From Acidobacteriota bacterium (GTDB lineage Bacteria; Acidobacteriota; Vicinamibacteria; Vicinamibacterales; Vicinamibacteraceae): a stretch of DNA of 64,000 bases. Location: the NCBI GenBank assembly GCA_020845575.1, contig JADLFL010000023.1, positions 114,808 through 178,807 on the forward strand. The letters are read 5' to 3'. The notes below the pieces were generated by a model. The model did no database searches. It was not told the origin of the DNA and worked only from the letters and a program-made list of their open reading frames with translations. The position numbers and the translations under genes were made by a program. Positions 8,768 to 16,930 of the stretch are shown piece after piece (within the stretch, counting starts at the first letter, position 1; the number at the start of each line of letters is the position of its first letter).

Positions 8768-8842
8768 TGGCTGGGGCGGAAGGATTCGAACCTTCGAATG
8801 CGGGATTCAAAGTCCCGTGCCTTACCGCTTGGCGACGCCCCA
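8768..8842 (-). tRNA. tRNA-Gln (UUG), CCA encoded
   Basis: Complete cloverleaf on the minus strand: acceptor TGGGGCG/CGCCCCA, D arm GCC...GGC, anticodon stem CGGGA/TCCCG with loop CTTTGAA (anticodon TTG), T arm GAAGG TTCGAAT CCTTC, then discriminator G and a genomically encoded CCA (8768-8770). It sits between ispE and prs, the same place as in Pseudomonas. A small hairpin (ATCCC-TTTC-GGGAT) follows the 3' end. Confidence 0.95.
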
Positions 8843-8895
8843 ATCGGGTGATCCGTCGCGCCTGAGACGAGCCCACGCGGGACAGGCGACCGTTG

Positions 8896-8926
8896 ATCCT
8901 ACCTCATGACGGGGATGTGTCGTCAA
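8896..8926 (-). promoter_or_regulatory. Candidate sigma-70 promoter for tRNA-Gln/prs
   Basis: Minus-strand TTGACG (8921-8926, 5 of 6 to the -35 consensus) and TAGGAT (8896-8901, 4 of 6 to -10), 19-bp spacer, which is longer than ideal. Transcription would start about 40-45 bases before the tRNA 5' end. No other start signal is seen between ispE and the tRNA. Confidence 0.45.
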
Positions 8927-8936
8927 CTCACCGACA

Positions 8937-8999
8937 ACCGGGCAGCGGGCACCGGGCAGCGGGCACCGGGCGCCGGGCGCCGGGCGCCGGGCGCCGGAC
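8937..8999. repeat. Heptanucleotide tandem repeat array (9 units)
   Basis: Nine consecutive 7-bp units of the form (A/G)(C/G)CGGGC with no spacing errors: alternating ACCGGGC and AGCGGGC, then GCCGGGC copies and a last GCCGGAC. Non-coding, between the tRNA-Gln promoter and the 3' end of ispE. It belongs to the same 7-bp-period family as the arrays at 12592, 12731, 42029, 49870, 52190 and 53058. Confidence 0.85.
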
Positions 9000-9006
9000 G
9001 GCATTC

Positions 9007-9849
9007 TCAGCATTCCCGGCATTCCCGGCATTTCCCGTATTCAGCCCGGCCGAGGAGTGGCGTCTGCCACACGCGCGTACCGGCGGGCCAACCGGCCAGG
9101 AGAGCCGAGACGTCCATCGCAGGGTCGAACAGACCGAAGCACGCCGATCCGCTGCCAGACATGGCGGCGAGGCGAGCGCCGGCGTCCCGCAGGCGAGTGA
9201 CGATGGTCGTGATGGAGGGATGGTGGGCGGCGACAGGTGCCTGCAGGTCGTTGCCATAGCTGGCCACGTCCTCTTCGGCGACACCCGCTCCCGAATCGAA
9301 CCATCCGTATGCGTCGCGTGTCGACACCCCGAACGGCGGACGCACGAGGACGACAGTCGCGGGCGGTTCGTCAGGCATGGGGGTCAACTCGTCGCCGATG
9401 CCTTCGCCGCGCATCGTGCCGCCATGCGCGAAGTACGCGACGTCCGCACCGAGCGGGCGCACGATGGCGGCCAGGTCCGCGTCGGGCATCGCGTGCCCGG
9501 CCCATGCGGCCACGAGACGCGCCGCGGCGCACGCGTCCGCGCTACCGCCGCCAAGCCCCGCTTCAGCGGGTACGTGCTTCTCGAGATGCAACTGCAGGCC
9601 GTCGATGTCGCGCCCGAGCGCGCGAGCCATGGCCAGCGCGCCCCTCCACGCCAGGTTCGTGTCGTCGGTCGGCACGCCAGGCGTGTCGCACGTCAGCATG
9701 AACGGCCCTTCGCTCACGTCAAGCGTGAGGCGATCGGCGATCGCGATCGACTGCAGGACCGTGTGGACGAGGTGATACCCGTCGCTCCGCAGGCCGCGCA
9801 TGCGCAGGTCGAGATTGACTTTGGCCGGGGCGAGTGTGGTCCACGCCAT
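9007..9849 (-). CDS. ispE: 4-diphosphocytidyl-2-C-methyl-D-erythritol kinase
   Basis: GHMP-family kinase of the MEP isoprenoid pathway. 280 residues. Motifs: APAKVNLDLRMRGLRSDGYH in outline at the N-terminus, the ATP-binding PAEAGLGGGSADACAA, and AMSGSGSACFGLF near the end. ATG at 9849 begins MAWTTLAPAKVNL. The last ~12 residues (EYGKCRECREC) are encoded by a 9-bp tandem repeat (9011-9037), so the C-terminus seems to have been extended or replaced by repeat DNA. It lies 2 bases downstream of the LolB-like gene, suggesting coupling. Confidence 0.94.
   Translation of the reverse strand: MAWTTLAPAKVNLDLRMRGLRSDGYHLVHTVLQSIAIADRLTLDVSEGPFMLTCDTPGVPTDDTNLAWRGALAMARALGRDIDGLQLHLEKHVPAEAGLGGGSADACAAARLVAAWAGHAMPDADLAAIVRPLGADVAYFAHGGTMRGEGIGDELTPMPDEPPATVVLVRPPFGVSTRDAYGWFDSGAGVAEEDVASYGNDLQAPVAAHHPSITTIVTRLRDAGARLAAMSGSGSACFGLFDPAMDVSALLAGWPAGTRVWQTPLLGRAEYGKCRECREC
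9011..9037. repeat. 9-bp tandem repeat at 3' end of ispE
   Basis: Three copies of CATTCCCGG (last one CATTTCCCG) in a row; on the minus strand they encode the terminal residues of IspE. A similar string of ATGCCGG/ATGCCGGGA units occurs near 45023-45046. Confidence 0.75.
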
Positions 9850-9851
9850 GT

Positions 9852-10637
9852 TCAGCGCTCCACGAGCGTGCGGCGCGTGCGGAGTTCGCTGGCCGCCACT
9901 TCGCGCGTGCCTTCCGGTACCTCGACGTGCAGCGCGCCTTCGGGCAACTCCGGCAGCGCGTCAGGCGCATCGAGCACCAAACGCGCATCGGTCCGTCTGG
10001 CCGCGGCGCCAACGCCCTGCAGCCGAATCGCCGTCGGCCACGTGAGTCCCGTGCGCGTGTACTCGATCCGCCAGTGCGCGTCGGTGGCAGCCATCACCAC
10101 CGGCACGCCGTCGGTGCCGCGCCTCAGCCAGAGCGCGCGGCCGGCATCGAGATCGAGACGCGCCCACACCTCGCCGAACGTCGCCCCGCCGCGCACCTGC
10201 CAGTCGGCGACTCCACACCCGGTCACGATGGCCAGAAGATCGGCGGGCGTGAGTGCAACGCCCACCACCGCATCGAGCAGTTCCGACGCCGACGTCCCCC
10301 GCACGACAGCCGACTCACGAGGCAGGAACAACAGCGCGCGCTCGGGCCGTGCCGCGAGTACGAACACGGGTGCCCCGAACGGCGCAAGCCCTTCGAGTCG
10401 CATGGCCTCACGTGCGACGCCAACCTGCAGCGTGCCACGCACCCTGTCGCCATCGATGCGTCCAGACAGCCGGAGGTCCGCGGTGACGGCCGCGTGCGGC
10501 AGGCACGATCGACGGGCGTCGGCTTCGATGGCCGGCAGGTCGACCAGCGGCGTGCCGGGGCCATCGGGCAGTGCGAGGCGCACGGCGGGGGCACACCCCA
10601 CGCCAATGAGGAGCGCGATGGCTGCCACGCCCCGCAT
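9852..10637 (-). CDS. LolB-like outer-membrane lipoprotein (by position)
   Basis: 261-residue predicted lipoprotein: MRGVAAIALLIGVGC with a possible lipobox GVGC (Cys15; Gly at -3 is atypical). The body is beta-rich with alternating hydrophobic residues, e.g. TADLRLSGRIDGDRVRGTLQV, then LLFLPRESAVVRG and WRIEYTRTGLTWPTAIRL. This resembles the LolB/DUF4292 half-barrel fold, but sequence identity is not obvious. The place between a TPR gene and ispE is the one lolB has in Pseudomonas, so an outer-membrane lipoprotein receptor role is plausible but inferred. The start at 10637 follows the signal peptide; it lies 16 bases after the TPR stop. Confidence 0.7.
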   Translation of the reverse strand: MRGVAAIALLIGVGCAPAVRLALPDGPGTPLVDLPAIEADARRSCLPHAAVTADLRLSGRIDGDRVRGTLQVGVAREAMRLEGLAPFGAPVFVLAARPERALLFLPRESAVVRGTSASELLDAVVGVALTPADLLAIVTGCGVADWQVRGGATFGEVWARLDLDAGRALWLRRGTDGVPVVMAATDAHWRIEYTRTGLTWPTAIRLQGVGAAARRTDARLVLDAPDALPELPEGALHVEVPEGTREVAASELRTRRTLVER

Positions 10638-10653
10638 CACGCATGCGCGACAA

Positions 10654-12576
10654 CTAACGCCCACGTGCGCGCTCGATCTTGCTCCTGATGGCGGTGGCGT
10701 CGGTCGACTCGTTGTCGCCGGCCAGCGCGCGCTCCCACGCCGCCACGGCGCCGCGTTTGTCGCCAAGCGCCAGCAGCACATCGCCAAGATGGTCCTGGAT
10801 GACCGAGTTGGTCGTCTCGATCGCCGCGGCCCGCTGGAGCGGTTGGCGCGCGTCCTTGATCCTGCCCTGCTTGAAGTAGGCCCACCCGAGGCTGTCGAGA
10901 TAGGAGCCATTGTCGGGATCGGCCTCGAGGGCCTTCCGGATCATCGTCACGGCCTCGTCGAACGAGACGCCGTCTTCGACCAGCATGTAGCCCAGGTAGT
11001 TGAGCGACGGCGCGTGATCGGGTTGGACGGCCAGTCCCTTCCTGAACGCGATCTTCGCTTCGGCACGTCGCCCGAGCCGTTCGAGGATCGCCCCACGCTG
11101 GAACCAGTAGCCCACCTGACTGCCGAAGGCCTGCTCGGTGTCGTCGAGCAGCTTCAACGCCTGCGGCTCACGGCCGGCATCGGCGAGCGTGCTCGCCAGT
11201 GCGAGCGCCGTCGACGGGTCGTCAGGACGCCGCGTTCGTTCGCCTTCGAGCAGCGCCACGGCCTCGTCGGGCTGCTTCGCGCCGATGTACGCCTGCGCGA
11301 GCAACCGCCCGATCTGGACGTCGCCCGGGCGCGCGGTACGCAAGTCGCGACCGAGCGCGATGGCCCGATCGAACTGCCTGGTCACCACGAGTGTCTGCAG
11401 CAGGTATGCGTCCAGGATGGAGTCGGCACGCGCCGCCCGCGCCTTCTCGATCACGCCGATCGCGGCATCCCGCTCCCCGAGCGCCATGTGCGCATTGGCC
11501 AGCCTCATCGTCACGCCGGCCGCTGACTGCGCGTTGGCGATGCGGCCCTGTTCGACAAGCGGCGTCAGGAGATCCACCACCTGACGATGCTCGCCGCGGT
11601 CGGCGTGAACCTGCGACAACGCCAGCGGTCCGCGCACATCGGTGGGCGCAATCGCCAGAAGGACGCGCGCGTTGCGCTCCGCCCCCTCGCCGTCACCCAA
11701 CTGACGCTGCGCCTGCGCGAGCAGGTACCGCGCCTGCAGATCGGTGGGGTGTGCCTCGACGGCCTGCTCGAGCACGCGTCTGGCCTGGTCGGCATCGTCG
11801 GCGCCGAGCAGCGCCGTCGCCTGCCGAAGCCGCAACTCGACGGCCTTCGGGTTCTCGTCGGCGGCCAACCCGTACGCCGTCGCCGCTTCGCGCCAGCGCC
11901 GCGCACGCTCCAGCAGTTCGGCCTGCTGCACGCGCGCCCTGAAGTAGCCCGGTTCGGCGTCGAGCACTTCTTCCAGTACGCCGAGGGCCTCGTCACGCCT
12001 GTCGGTCCGCTCGAGGGCCTGCGCCAGCAGGGCCCCCGTCTCGAGCGACCCACCGTCGCCGTCGTAGACCGATCGCAGGACCGTGGCGGCATCGGCCGCG
12101 CGGCCGACCTGCAGGTACAGGCGGCCGAGCACCATCGGGATGTTGGTGTCGTAGGTACGGCCGGCCGCGGCCTTCTCGAGGTGTCCGATCGCCGTGTCGA
12201 CAGCCGCACGATCGCGCGGGGCCACCCTGTCGCCCTGCATCGCCGACGCCGGCACGCCCAGCATCCCGAGCAGCCAGTGCGCGTCGGCGTTGTCGGCGTC
12301 GCGCGTCAGGGCCTGTCCGGCCACGCGCCGCGCATCGTCGGCCCGATCGTGTCGGGCGTAGAGCTGCCCCAGTTCCGTGAGGATCCCCGGAGATTCGTCG
12401 AGCGTTGCGGCTCGTTCGAGCGCCGCGATGGCACCCGCGGCGTCGCCGGTCGACTCCAGCCGCCGCGCTTCGAGGAAGGCCTGATACGCCTCGGCACGCG
12501 CCGTGGACCCACCGCCCGGACCGGCAGGTGCAGGCTGGACCACCAGCGTCACGGCCAACAGGACAAGAGACAGCAT
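10654..12576 (-). CDS. Tetratricopeptide-repeat protein
   Basis: 640-residue exported scaffold protein. A signal peptide (MLSLVLLAVTLVVQPAPA) is followed by about a dozen TPR units, for example GDAAGAIAALERAATLDES, and near the C-terminus ADPDNGSYLDSLGWAYFKQGR and TTNSVIQDHLGDVLLALGD. Such proteins mediate protein-protein contacts in the periplasm or at the outer membrane. First gene of the TPR-lolB-ispE run. ATG at 12576 has GGAG upstream and opens the signal peptide. Partner unknown. Confidence 0.85.
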   Translation of the reverse strand: MLSLVLLAVTLVVQPAPAGPGGGSTARAEAYQAFLEARRLESTGDAAGAIAALERAATLDESPGILTELGQLYARHDRADDARRVAGQALTRDADNADAHWLLGMLGVPASAMQGDRVAPRDRAAVDTAIGHLEKAAAGRTYDTNIPMVLGRLYLQVGRAADAATVLRSVYDGDGGSLETGALLAQALERTDRRDEALGVLEEVLDAEPGYFRARVQQAELLERARRWREAATAYGLAADENPKAVELRLRQATALLGADDADQARRVLEQAVEAHPTDLQARYLLAQAQRQLGDGEGAERNARVLLAIAPTDVRGPLALSQVHADRGEHRQVVDLLTPLVEQGRIANAQSAAGVTMRLANAHMALGERDAAIGVIEKARAARADSILDAYLLQTLVVTRQFDRAIALGRDLRTARPGDVQIGRLLAQAYIGAKQPDEAVALLEGERTRRPDDPSTALALASTLADAGREPQALKLLDDTEQAFGSQVGYWFQRGAILERLGRRAEAKIAFRKGLAVQPDHAPSLNYLGYMLVEDGVSFDEAVTMIRKALEADPDNGSYLDSLGWAYFKQGRIKDARQPLQRAAAIETTNSVIQDHLGDVLLALGDKRGAVAAWERALAGDNESTDATAIRSKIERARGR

Positions 12577-12591
12577 CAGGTGATTATCTCC

Positions 12592-12646
12592 GGCAACAGG
12601 CAACCGGCAACGGGCAACCGGTCAGCACAACCGGGCACCGGGCACC
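12592..12646. repeat. Heptanucleotide repeat array (GGCAACC/GGGCACC)
   Basis: Units GGCAACA, GGCAACC, GGCAACG, GGCAACC, a 13-bp interruption, then two GGGCACC copies. Lies directly upstream of the TPR gene start, in the divergent spacer with the glycosyltransferase gene. Opposite orientation to the array at 12731. Confidence 0.8.
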
Positions 12647-12730
12647 GGAATGATGGAAGCACAAACCTGCAATGGCGAATGGACTCCATGAAGCCCGTTC
12701 CGCGCCGTGAGTACCTGATTGATCGGTTTC

Positions 12731-12780
12731 GGTGCCCGGCGATCGGTGCCCGGTGCCCGGTGCCCGGTGCCCGGTATTCG
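12731..12780. repeat. Heptanucleotide repeat array (GGTGCCC), inverted
   Basis: GGTGCCC, GGCGATC, then four GGTGCCC copies and a terminal GGTATTCG. GGTGCCC is close to the reverse complement of the GGGCACC unit found at 12633-12646, so the two arrays form an inverted pair about 85 bp apart that could pair as a stem in RNA or single-stranded DNA. Confidence 0.8.
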
Positions 12781-12804
12781 TCGTTTGATCCATGATGATG
12801 CCGC

Positions 12805-13893
12805 GTGCGCGTGCTCATCGTCAGACTGCGGCTGATCGGCGACGTCGTCTTCACGACGCCCGTCATCGGCGCGCTGCGGCGGGCCATGCCCGATGCGCAT
12901 CTGTCCTATCTCGTCGAGCCGGCGGCGGCACCTGTCGTCGGTCACCATCCGGCGCTCGACGAGGTGATTCCGGCGCCTCGGACGCGGGGATGGCAGCGCG
13001 TGTGCGACGACCTGGCACTGGGGCGGCGGCTCCGTCGCGGACGGTACGACGTGGTCCTCGATCTTCACAGCGGTCCGCGCGCCTCGTGGCTCACCTGGCT
13101 CAGCGGCGCCCCCCGACGGATCGGGTTCGCCGTGCAAGGCCGCGAGTGGATGTACACCGACGTGGTGGCCCGGCCACGGGAGATCCGGCCACGCCACTCC
13201 GTGGAGAACCAGTGGGATCTACTCGCACCACTGCTGCCCGACCTCGCCCCACCGACACCCGCCGGCGACCCGGTGATGATGGTGCACGCGCCTGGCGCCG
13301 ATGATTCGGTGGACGCCTGGATGCAGCGTGAGAGCCTTTCCAACGGACAAGACCTCGTCGTGGTGCATGTGAGCGCGGGCAACGCCTTTCGCCGGTGGCC
13401 GCTGCCGTCCTTTGTCGAGTTGGCGGAGCGCCTATCGGCAGTTGACCGCAATCGTCGTATCATCCTGACGTCCGGACCATCAGAGGCGGCGGCTGCCGCA
13501 GAGGTGGTTCGTCTGGTGCGTGAGCGCCGGCCCGAATCCCCGGAGGCCGTTCGAACCTGTGGGGACATGTCGTTGGACGAGTTGCATGCCTTGATTGGCC
13601 GGGCGTCGCTCTACATCGGCGGAGATAGTGGGCCCCTGCACGTGGCCGCCACCACCACGACGCCGATAGTGGGACTGTACGGGCCCACGCTGGCGGTGCG
13701 GTCGGCACCCTGGCGTGACCCGCGGGTTCCGAGTGTGGCGGTCGATGCCGGGCAACTGCCCTGCCGGCCGTGCGAACAACGTGTCTGTGTGCCGGGCGAC
13801 TTCCGGTGCCTGACGCACATCACCGTCGACGCGGTCGTCGCGGCAGCAGAACGGGCACTGACGCCCGGAGCCGCAGGCGCCCGTGCCGACTGA
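12805..13893 (+). CDS. Glycosyltransferase family 9 (heptosyltransferase-like)
   Basis: 362 residues with the GT9 layout: N-terminal Rossmann start MRVLIVRLRLIGDVVFTTPVIGALRR, YDVVLDLHSGPRASWLTWLSGA, and the nucleotide-sugar domain with VVVHVSAGNAFRRWPL and YIGGDSGPLHVAATTTTPIVGLYGPT. Members transfer heptose from ADP-heptose to lipopolysaccharide core, at the cytoplasmic face of the inner membrane. A Cys-rich C-terminal motif (CRPCEQRVC) is typical. GTG start at 12805. It overlaps the next gene by 11 bases, forming an operon with the ligase and the heptose kinase. Confidence 0.9.
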   Translation: MRVLIVRLRLIGDVVFTTPVIGALRRAMPDAHLSYLVEPAAAPVVGHHPALDEVIPAPRTRGWQRVCDDLALGRRLRRGRYDVVLDLHSGPRASWLTWLSGAPRRIGFAVQGREWMYTDVVARPREIRPRHSVENQWDLLAPLLPDLAPPTPAGDPVMMVHAPGADDSVDAWMQRESLSNGQDLVVVHVSAGNAFRRWPLPSFVELAERLSAVDRNRRIILTSGPSEAAAAAEVVRLVRERRPESPEAVRTCGDMSLDELHALIGRASLYIGGDSGPLHVAATTTTPIVGLYGPTLAVRSAPWRDPRVPSVAVDAGQLPCRPCEQRVCVPGDFRCLTHITVDAVVAAAERALTPGAAGARAD

Positions 13894-15100
13894 GAAGGAT
13901 GTCGAGCACGACGTGACAGCGCCGGCACTGCGCACCGCACGCATGGACCGCCTCGAGACCCTCTCGCTGTCGGTGCTCCTGTGCTTCGTCGCGGCGCTGC
14001 AGTTATCGGTGGCCGCGTCCGGGGTGCTGCTCGCCCTCACCCTGCTCTGCTGGGTCGCCCTCCTCGTGACGCGCGAGGAGGAGCAGTTCGGCGTCCCGCG
14101 CTTCTTCTGGCCACTGGCGGTATACGCCGCCGTCACGCTCATCTCGTCGACCGCCTCCGTCGATCCGGGCGTGAGCATCGTGGACTCCAAGCAACTGGTG
14201 CTCTTCCTGATCGTGCCGCTGGTGTACCGTCTGGCACGCGGGCATCGGGCACACCTGTTCGCCTCCGTGATCATCGCGGTGGGCGCCGCGAGCGCGCTCG
14301 TCGGCCTGTTCCAGTACGGCTTCCTCCAGTTCGACAACCTCGGCCGCCGGCCGGAGGGCATGCTCACGCACTACATGACGTACTCGGGGGCCTTGATGCT
14401 CGTGGCGTGCGTTGCCGGGGCTCGCGTGCTCTTCGGACGCCACGACAGGACGTGGCCGATGCTGGTGCTGCCGGCGATCCTCGTCGCGCTCGGACTCACC
14501 TTCACGCGAAGCGCGTGGGTGGGCCTCTGCATCGGCATGGCCGTCCTGCTCTCGCTGCGCGACCGCCGGCTCGTGGCGGGCATTCCCGTGGCGCTGGCCC
14601 TCGCGATCGTCGTGGCGCCGTCGAGCGTCACCGACCGCTTCTATTCGATTTTCGATCTCCAGGATCCGACCAATCGCGATCGCGTGGCGATGCTGAAGTC
14701 GGGCGCGGCGATGGTCGAGGACCATCCGCTCACGGGTGTCGGTCCGGACCAGGTCAAGGCCGTCTACCAGGTGTACCGGGTGCCCGAGTCCGTGCAGCCA
14801 CTCAACGTCCACCTGCACAACGTGCCGATGCAGATCGCCGCCGAGCGCGGCCTGCCCGCGCTTGTCGTGTGGCTCTGGTTCGTGATCACCGTGGCGCGCG
14901 ATCTCTATCGACGCGTCCAGCACCGCACGGGGGCGACGCGGGCGCTCGCCGCCGGCGCGCTGGCAAGCCTTGTCGCGATGCTCGGCGCGGGTTTCTTCGA
15001 GTACAACTTCGGCGACTCCGAGTTCCTCATGCTCCTGCTGGTGATCCTCACCCTGCCTTTCGCGGCGGAGCGGCCGGAGTCGGTCCACGGCCACCCGTGA
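13883..15100 (+). CDS. O-antigen ligase/polymerase family membrane protein
   Basis: 405-residue integral membrane protein with about ten hydrophobic segments. The large loop before the last helices contains the Wzy_C-type motif HLHNVPMQIAAERGLPALVVW with the conserved His/Glu region, as in WaaL ligases and Wzy polymerases that handle undecaprenyl-linked glycans in the periplasm. Flanked by a GT9 transferase and heptose kinase, so a cell-surface polysaccharide role is likely; ligase versus polymerase cannot be decided. GTG start overlaps the preceding gene's end. Confidence 0.85.
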   Translation: MPTEKDVEHDVTAPALRTARMDRLETLSLSVLLCFVAALQLSVAASGVLLALTLLCWVALLVTREEEQFGVPRFFWPLAVYAAVTLISSTASVDPGVSIVDSKQLVLFLIVPLVYRLARGHRAHLFASVIIAVGAASALVGLFQYGFLQFDNLGRRPEGMLTHYMTYSGALMLVACVAGARVLFGRHDRTWPMLVLPAILVALGLTFTRSAWVGLCIGMAVLLSLRDRRLVAGIPVALALAIVVAPSSVTDRFYSIFDLQDPTNRDRVAMLKSGAAMVEDHPLTGVGPDQVKAVYQVYRVPESVQPLNVHLHNVPMQIAAERGLPALVVWLWFVITVARDLYRRVQHRTGATRALAAGALASLVAMLGAGFFEYNFGDSEFLMLLLVILTLPFAAERPESVHGHP

Positions 15101-15113
15101 ACCGCCCGCATCA

Positions 15114-16118
15114 GTGAGCGGACATCTCATCCTCCCGGCCGCACGGGCACGCGCGATTCTCGACGCCTTCGCGGGACGTGACGTGCTGGTGGTGGGCGAC
15201 GTGATGCTCGACCACTTCCTCTTCGGGCGCGTCCATCGCCTCTCTCCCGAAGCCCCCGTGCCCATCGTCGAATACGACCACGACGACCATCGTCCCGGCG
15301 GCGCGGCCAACGTCGCGATGAACCTCGCCGCGCTCGGTGCCACTGTCTCGTTGGTCGGCGTCGTGGGCGACGATGAGTCCGGCGCGCAGTTGCGCGATCG
15401 GCTGGCATCGGGCCGCGTCGACGCGACGGGCCTGATCACTGACGCGGCCCGCCCGACGACGAGGAAACTGCGCATCGTGACACAGCGCCAGCAACAGGTA
15501 GCGCGAGTGGATTTCGAGGCAGACATCGACGTCGCCGGCAGCGTCGCGCAGCAGCTGGCGCGCGCAATCGCCGAACGCTCGGCACGCGCCCATGCGATCC
15601 TCGTGTCCGACTACCTCAAGGGCACCATCACGGCGGAGATCATGGCGGCGGTGACGACGAGCGCTGGTGCGCAGAACGTGCCCGTGCTCGTGGACCCCAA
15701 GATCCCGCACCTCGATCTGTATCGTGGCGTCACGCTCGTGACCCCCAACCAGCTCGAAGCCGAGACGGCCACGCACGCGCGCGTGCGCACCGACGATGAG
15801 GCGCGAGAGGCCGCGCGTCGGCTGCGGGATCGCCTGCAGTGCGCGTCCGTCGTGATCACGCGTGGCGAGCAGGGGATGTGGGTACTCGACGGCACGTCGA
15901 CGCCGCCTGTCGAGGCCAACTTCGCCTCCACCGCCATCGAAGTCGCCGACGTCACGGGGGCCGGCGATACGGTGATCGGCACGCTCGCGCTCGCCACAGC
16001 CGCGCAGGCGTCACTCGTCGAGGCCGCACAGATCGCGACAGTGGCCGCCGGGATCGCCGTCAGCCACTTCGGCGCGGTCGCCGTCACGCAGGCAGAACTG
16101 CGCGACGCGTTCGCGTAG
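15114..16118 (+). CDS. D-glycero-beta-D-manno-heptose-7-phosphate kinase (RfaE1-type)
   Basis: 334-residue PfkB/ribokinase-fold kinase equivalent to the N-terminal half of HldE; the nucleotidyltransferase half is absent. Motifs: DVLVVGDVMLDHFLFGRVHRLSPEAPVPI in outline, PGGAANVAMNLAALGA, LVSDYLKGTIT, VLVDPK, and the catalytic anion-hole DVTGAGDT with Asp as base. It phosphorylates heptose-7-phosphate at C1 on the way to ADP-heptose. The isomerase for the preceding step (gmhA) lies in the nuo operon of the same window. GTG start at 15114, 13 bases after the ligase gene. Confidence 0.9.
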   Translation: MSGHLILPAARARAILDAFAGRDVLVVGDVMLDHFLFGRVHRLSPEAPVPIVEYDHDDHRPGGAANVAMNLAALGATVSLVGVVGDDESGAQLRDRLASGRVDATGLITDAARPTTRKLRIVTQRQQQVARVDFEADIDVAGSVAQQLARAIAERSARAHAILVSDYLKGTITAEIMAAVTTSAGAQNVPVLVDPKIPHLDLYRGVTLVTPNQLEAETATHARVRTDDEAREAARRLRDRLQCASVVITRGEQGMWVLDGTSTPPVEANFASTAIEVADVTGAGDTVIGTLALATAAQASLVEAAQIATVAAGIAVSHFGAVAVTQAELRDAFA

Positions 16119-16209
16119 GCGTGCGGGCGCGTCGAACCCGCGACGCCGGGGGCGATCGTCGTCCCGCGGCCGCGGCTCGAGCCGCACGGTCAGCAGTTCG
16201 TGGTGAACC

Positions 16210-16743
16210 TCACGCCAATCGATTGAGCGACGGCGACTCCAGCGAGAGCGAAGTCGCGACTGCGGAGGAGACGGGCACGGCTCCCACGTCTCGGAGGACC
16301 GTGCCCGGGGCCTGATGGCCGTGTGCGTGGATCGCCGCCAGCGCAAACAGAAGACCGACCAGCGTGAAGACGACTCCCGCGATCGCGAAGAGAATCGCCG
16401 CGATCCGCTCACCACCACGGACGATGGCCTGTTCAGGGTGACGCGGGTCGTACAGGACATCGACGGTGTCGCCGACATGCTTCGGTTGCCAACCCACCGA
16501 GTCGGTGGTGAATCGAAGCGGGTTGCCTTCGGGGCCGGCGAACTCGATGGTGTAGCGCGGGCCGTTGGCGTAGGTCGAACTCCCCGGAGGAACGTAGCGC
16601 TCCACGACACGCCCTGTGACGCCGGTGTGCGTGAGTGCCGCCCGTCTTTCGCAACGCCGGCGTCGCACCGCAGCGACGCACGCGGCAAGCCCTCCCGCAA
16701 GCGTGACCAATCCGACGACGCCAGCCAGAAGCGCCACAGGCAT
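16210..16743 (-). CDS. DUF3592 membrane protein
   Basis: About 177 residues with an N-terminal membrane helix (LLAGVVGLVTLAGGLAACV), a soluble DUF3592 domain (TGRVVERYVP, YTIEFAGPEGNPLRFTTD, VGDTVDVLYDPRHPEQAIV) and a second helix (AAILFAIAGVVFTLVGLLFAL). Function unknown; small bacterial membrane proteins of this kind are widespread. ATG at 16743 has AGGA at good distance; ATG at 16752 would add three residues. No operon partner. Confidence 0.75.
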   Translation of the reverse strand: MPVALLAGVVGLVTLAGGLAACVAAVRRRRCERRAALTHTGVTGRVVERYVPPGSSTYANGPRYTIEFAGPEGNPLRFTTDSVGWQPKHVGDTVDVLYDPRHPEQAIVRGGERIAAILFAIAGVVFTLVGLLFALAAIHAHGHQAPGTVLRDVGAVPVSSAVATSLSLESPSLNRLA

Positions 16744-16842
16744 GAGCGCCATCCTACAACGCAACCGTCACTGACGCGGACCCGCCGCCCAAGCCAGGAT
16801 GACCGGGGGAAGCCCCGACCCTGCCAGGGTGCAGATGCACAA

Positions 16843-16870
16843 ACAGGGGCACCCGTACGGATGCCCCTGT
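16843..16870 (-). terminator. Hairpin terminator after the PEP-CTERM gene
   Basis: Nine-bp perfect stem ACAGGGGCA / TGCCCCTGT with a 10-base loop, 60 bases past the stop codon of the PEP-CTERM gene; the minus-strand 3' side continues TTTGTGC, a short U-run. Confidence 0.6.
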
Positions 16871-16930
16871 GTGGCGCCAAACCTCCGAGACAGTGGTGCC
16901 TCCCTGGCGCCGATGGCCCGGGCAGCGGAA

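Noticed and set aside
8679..8876. N-terminal extension of Prs (about 66 codons)
   Set aside because: It would run antisense through tRNA-Gln and lacks family similarity; ATG at 8678 is standard.
8937..8999. CRISPR array
   Set aside because: The repeats are 7 bp without spacers and there are no cas genes.
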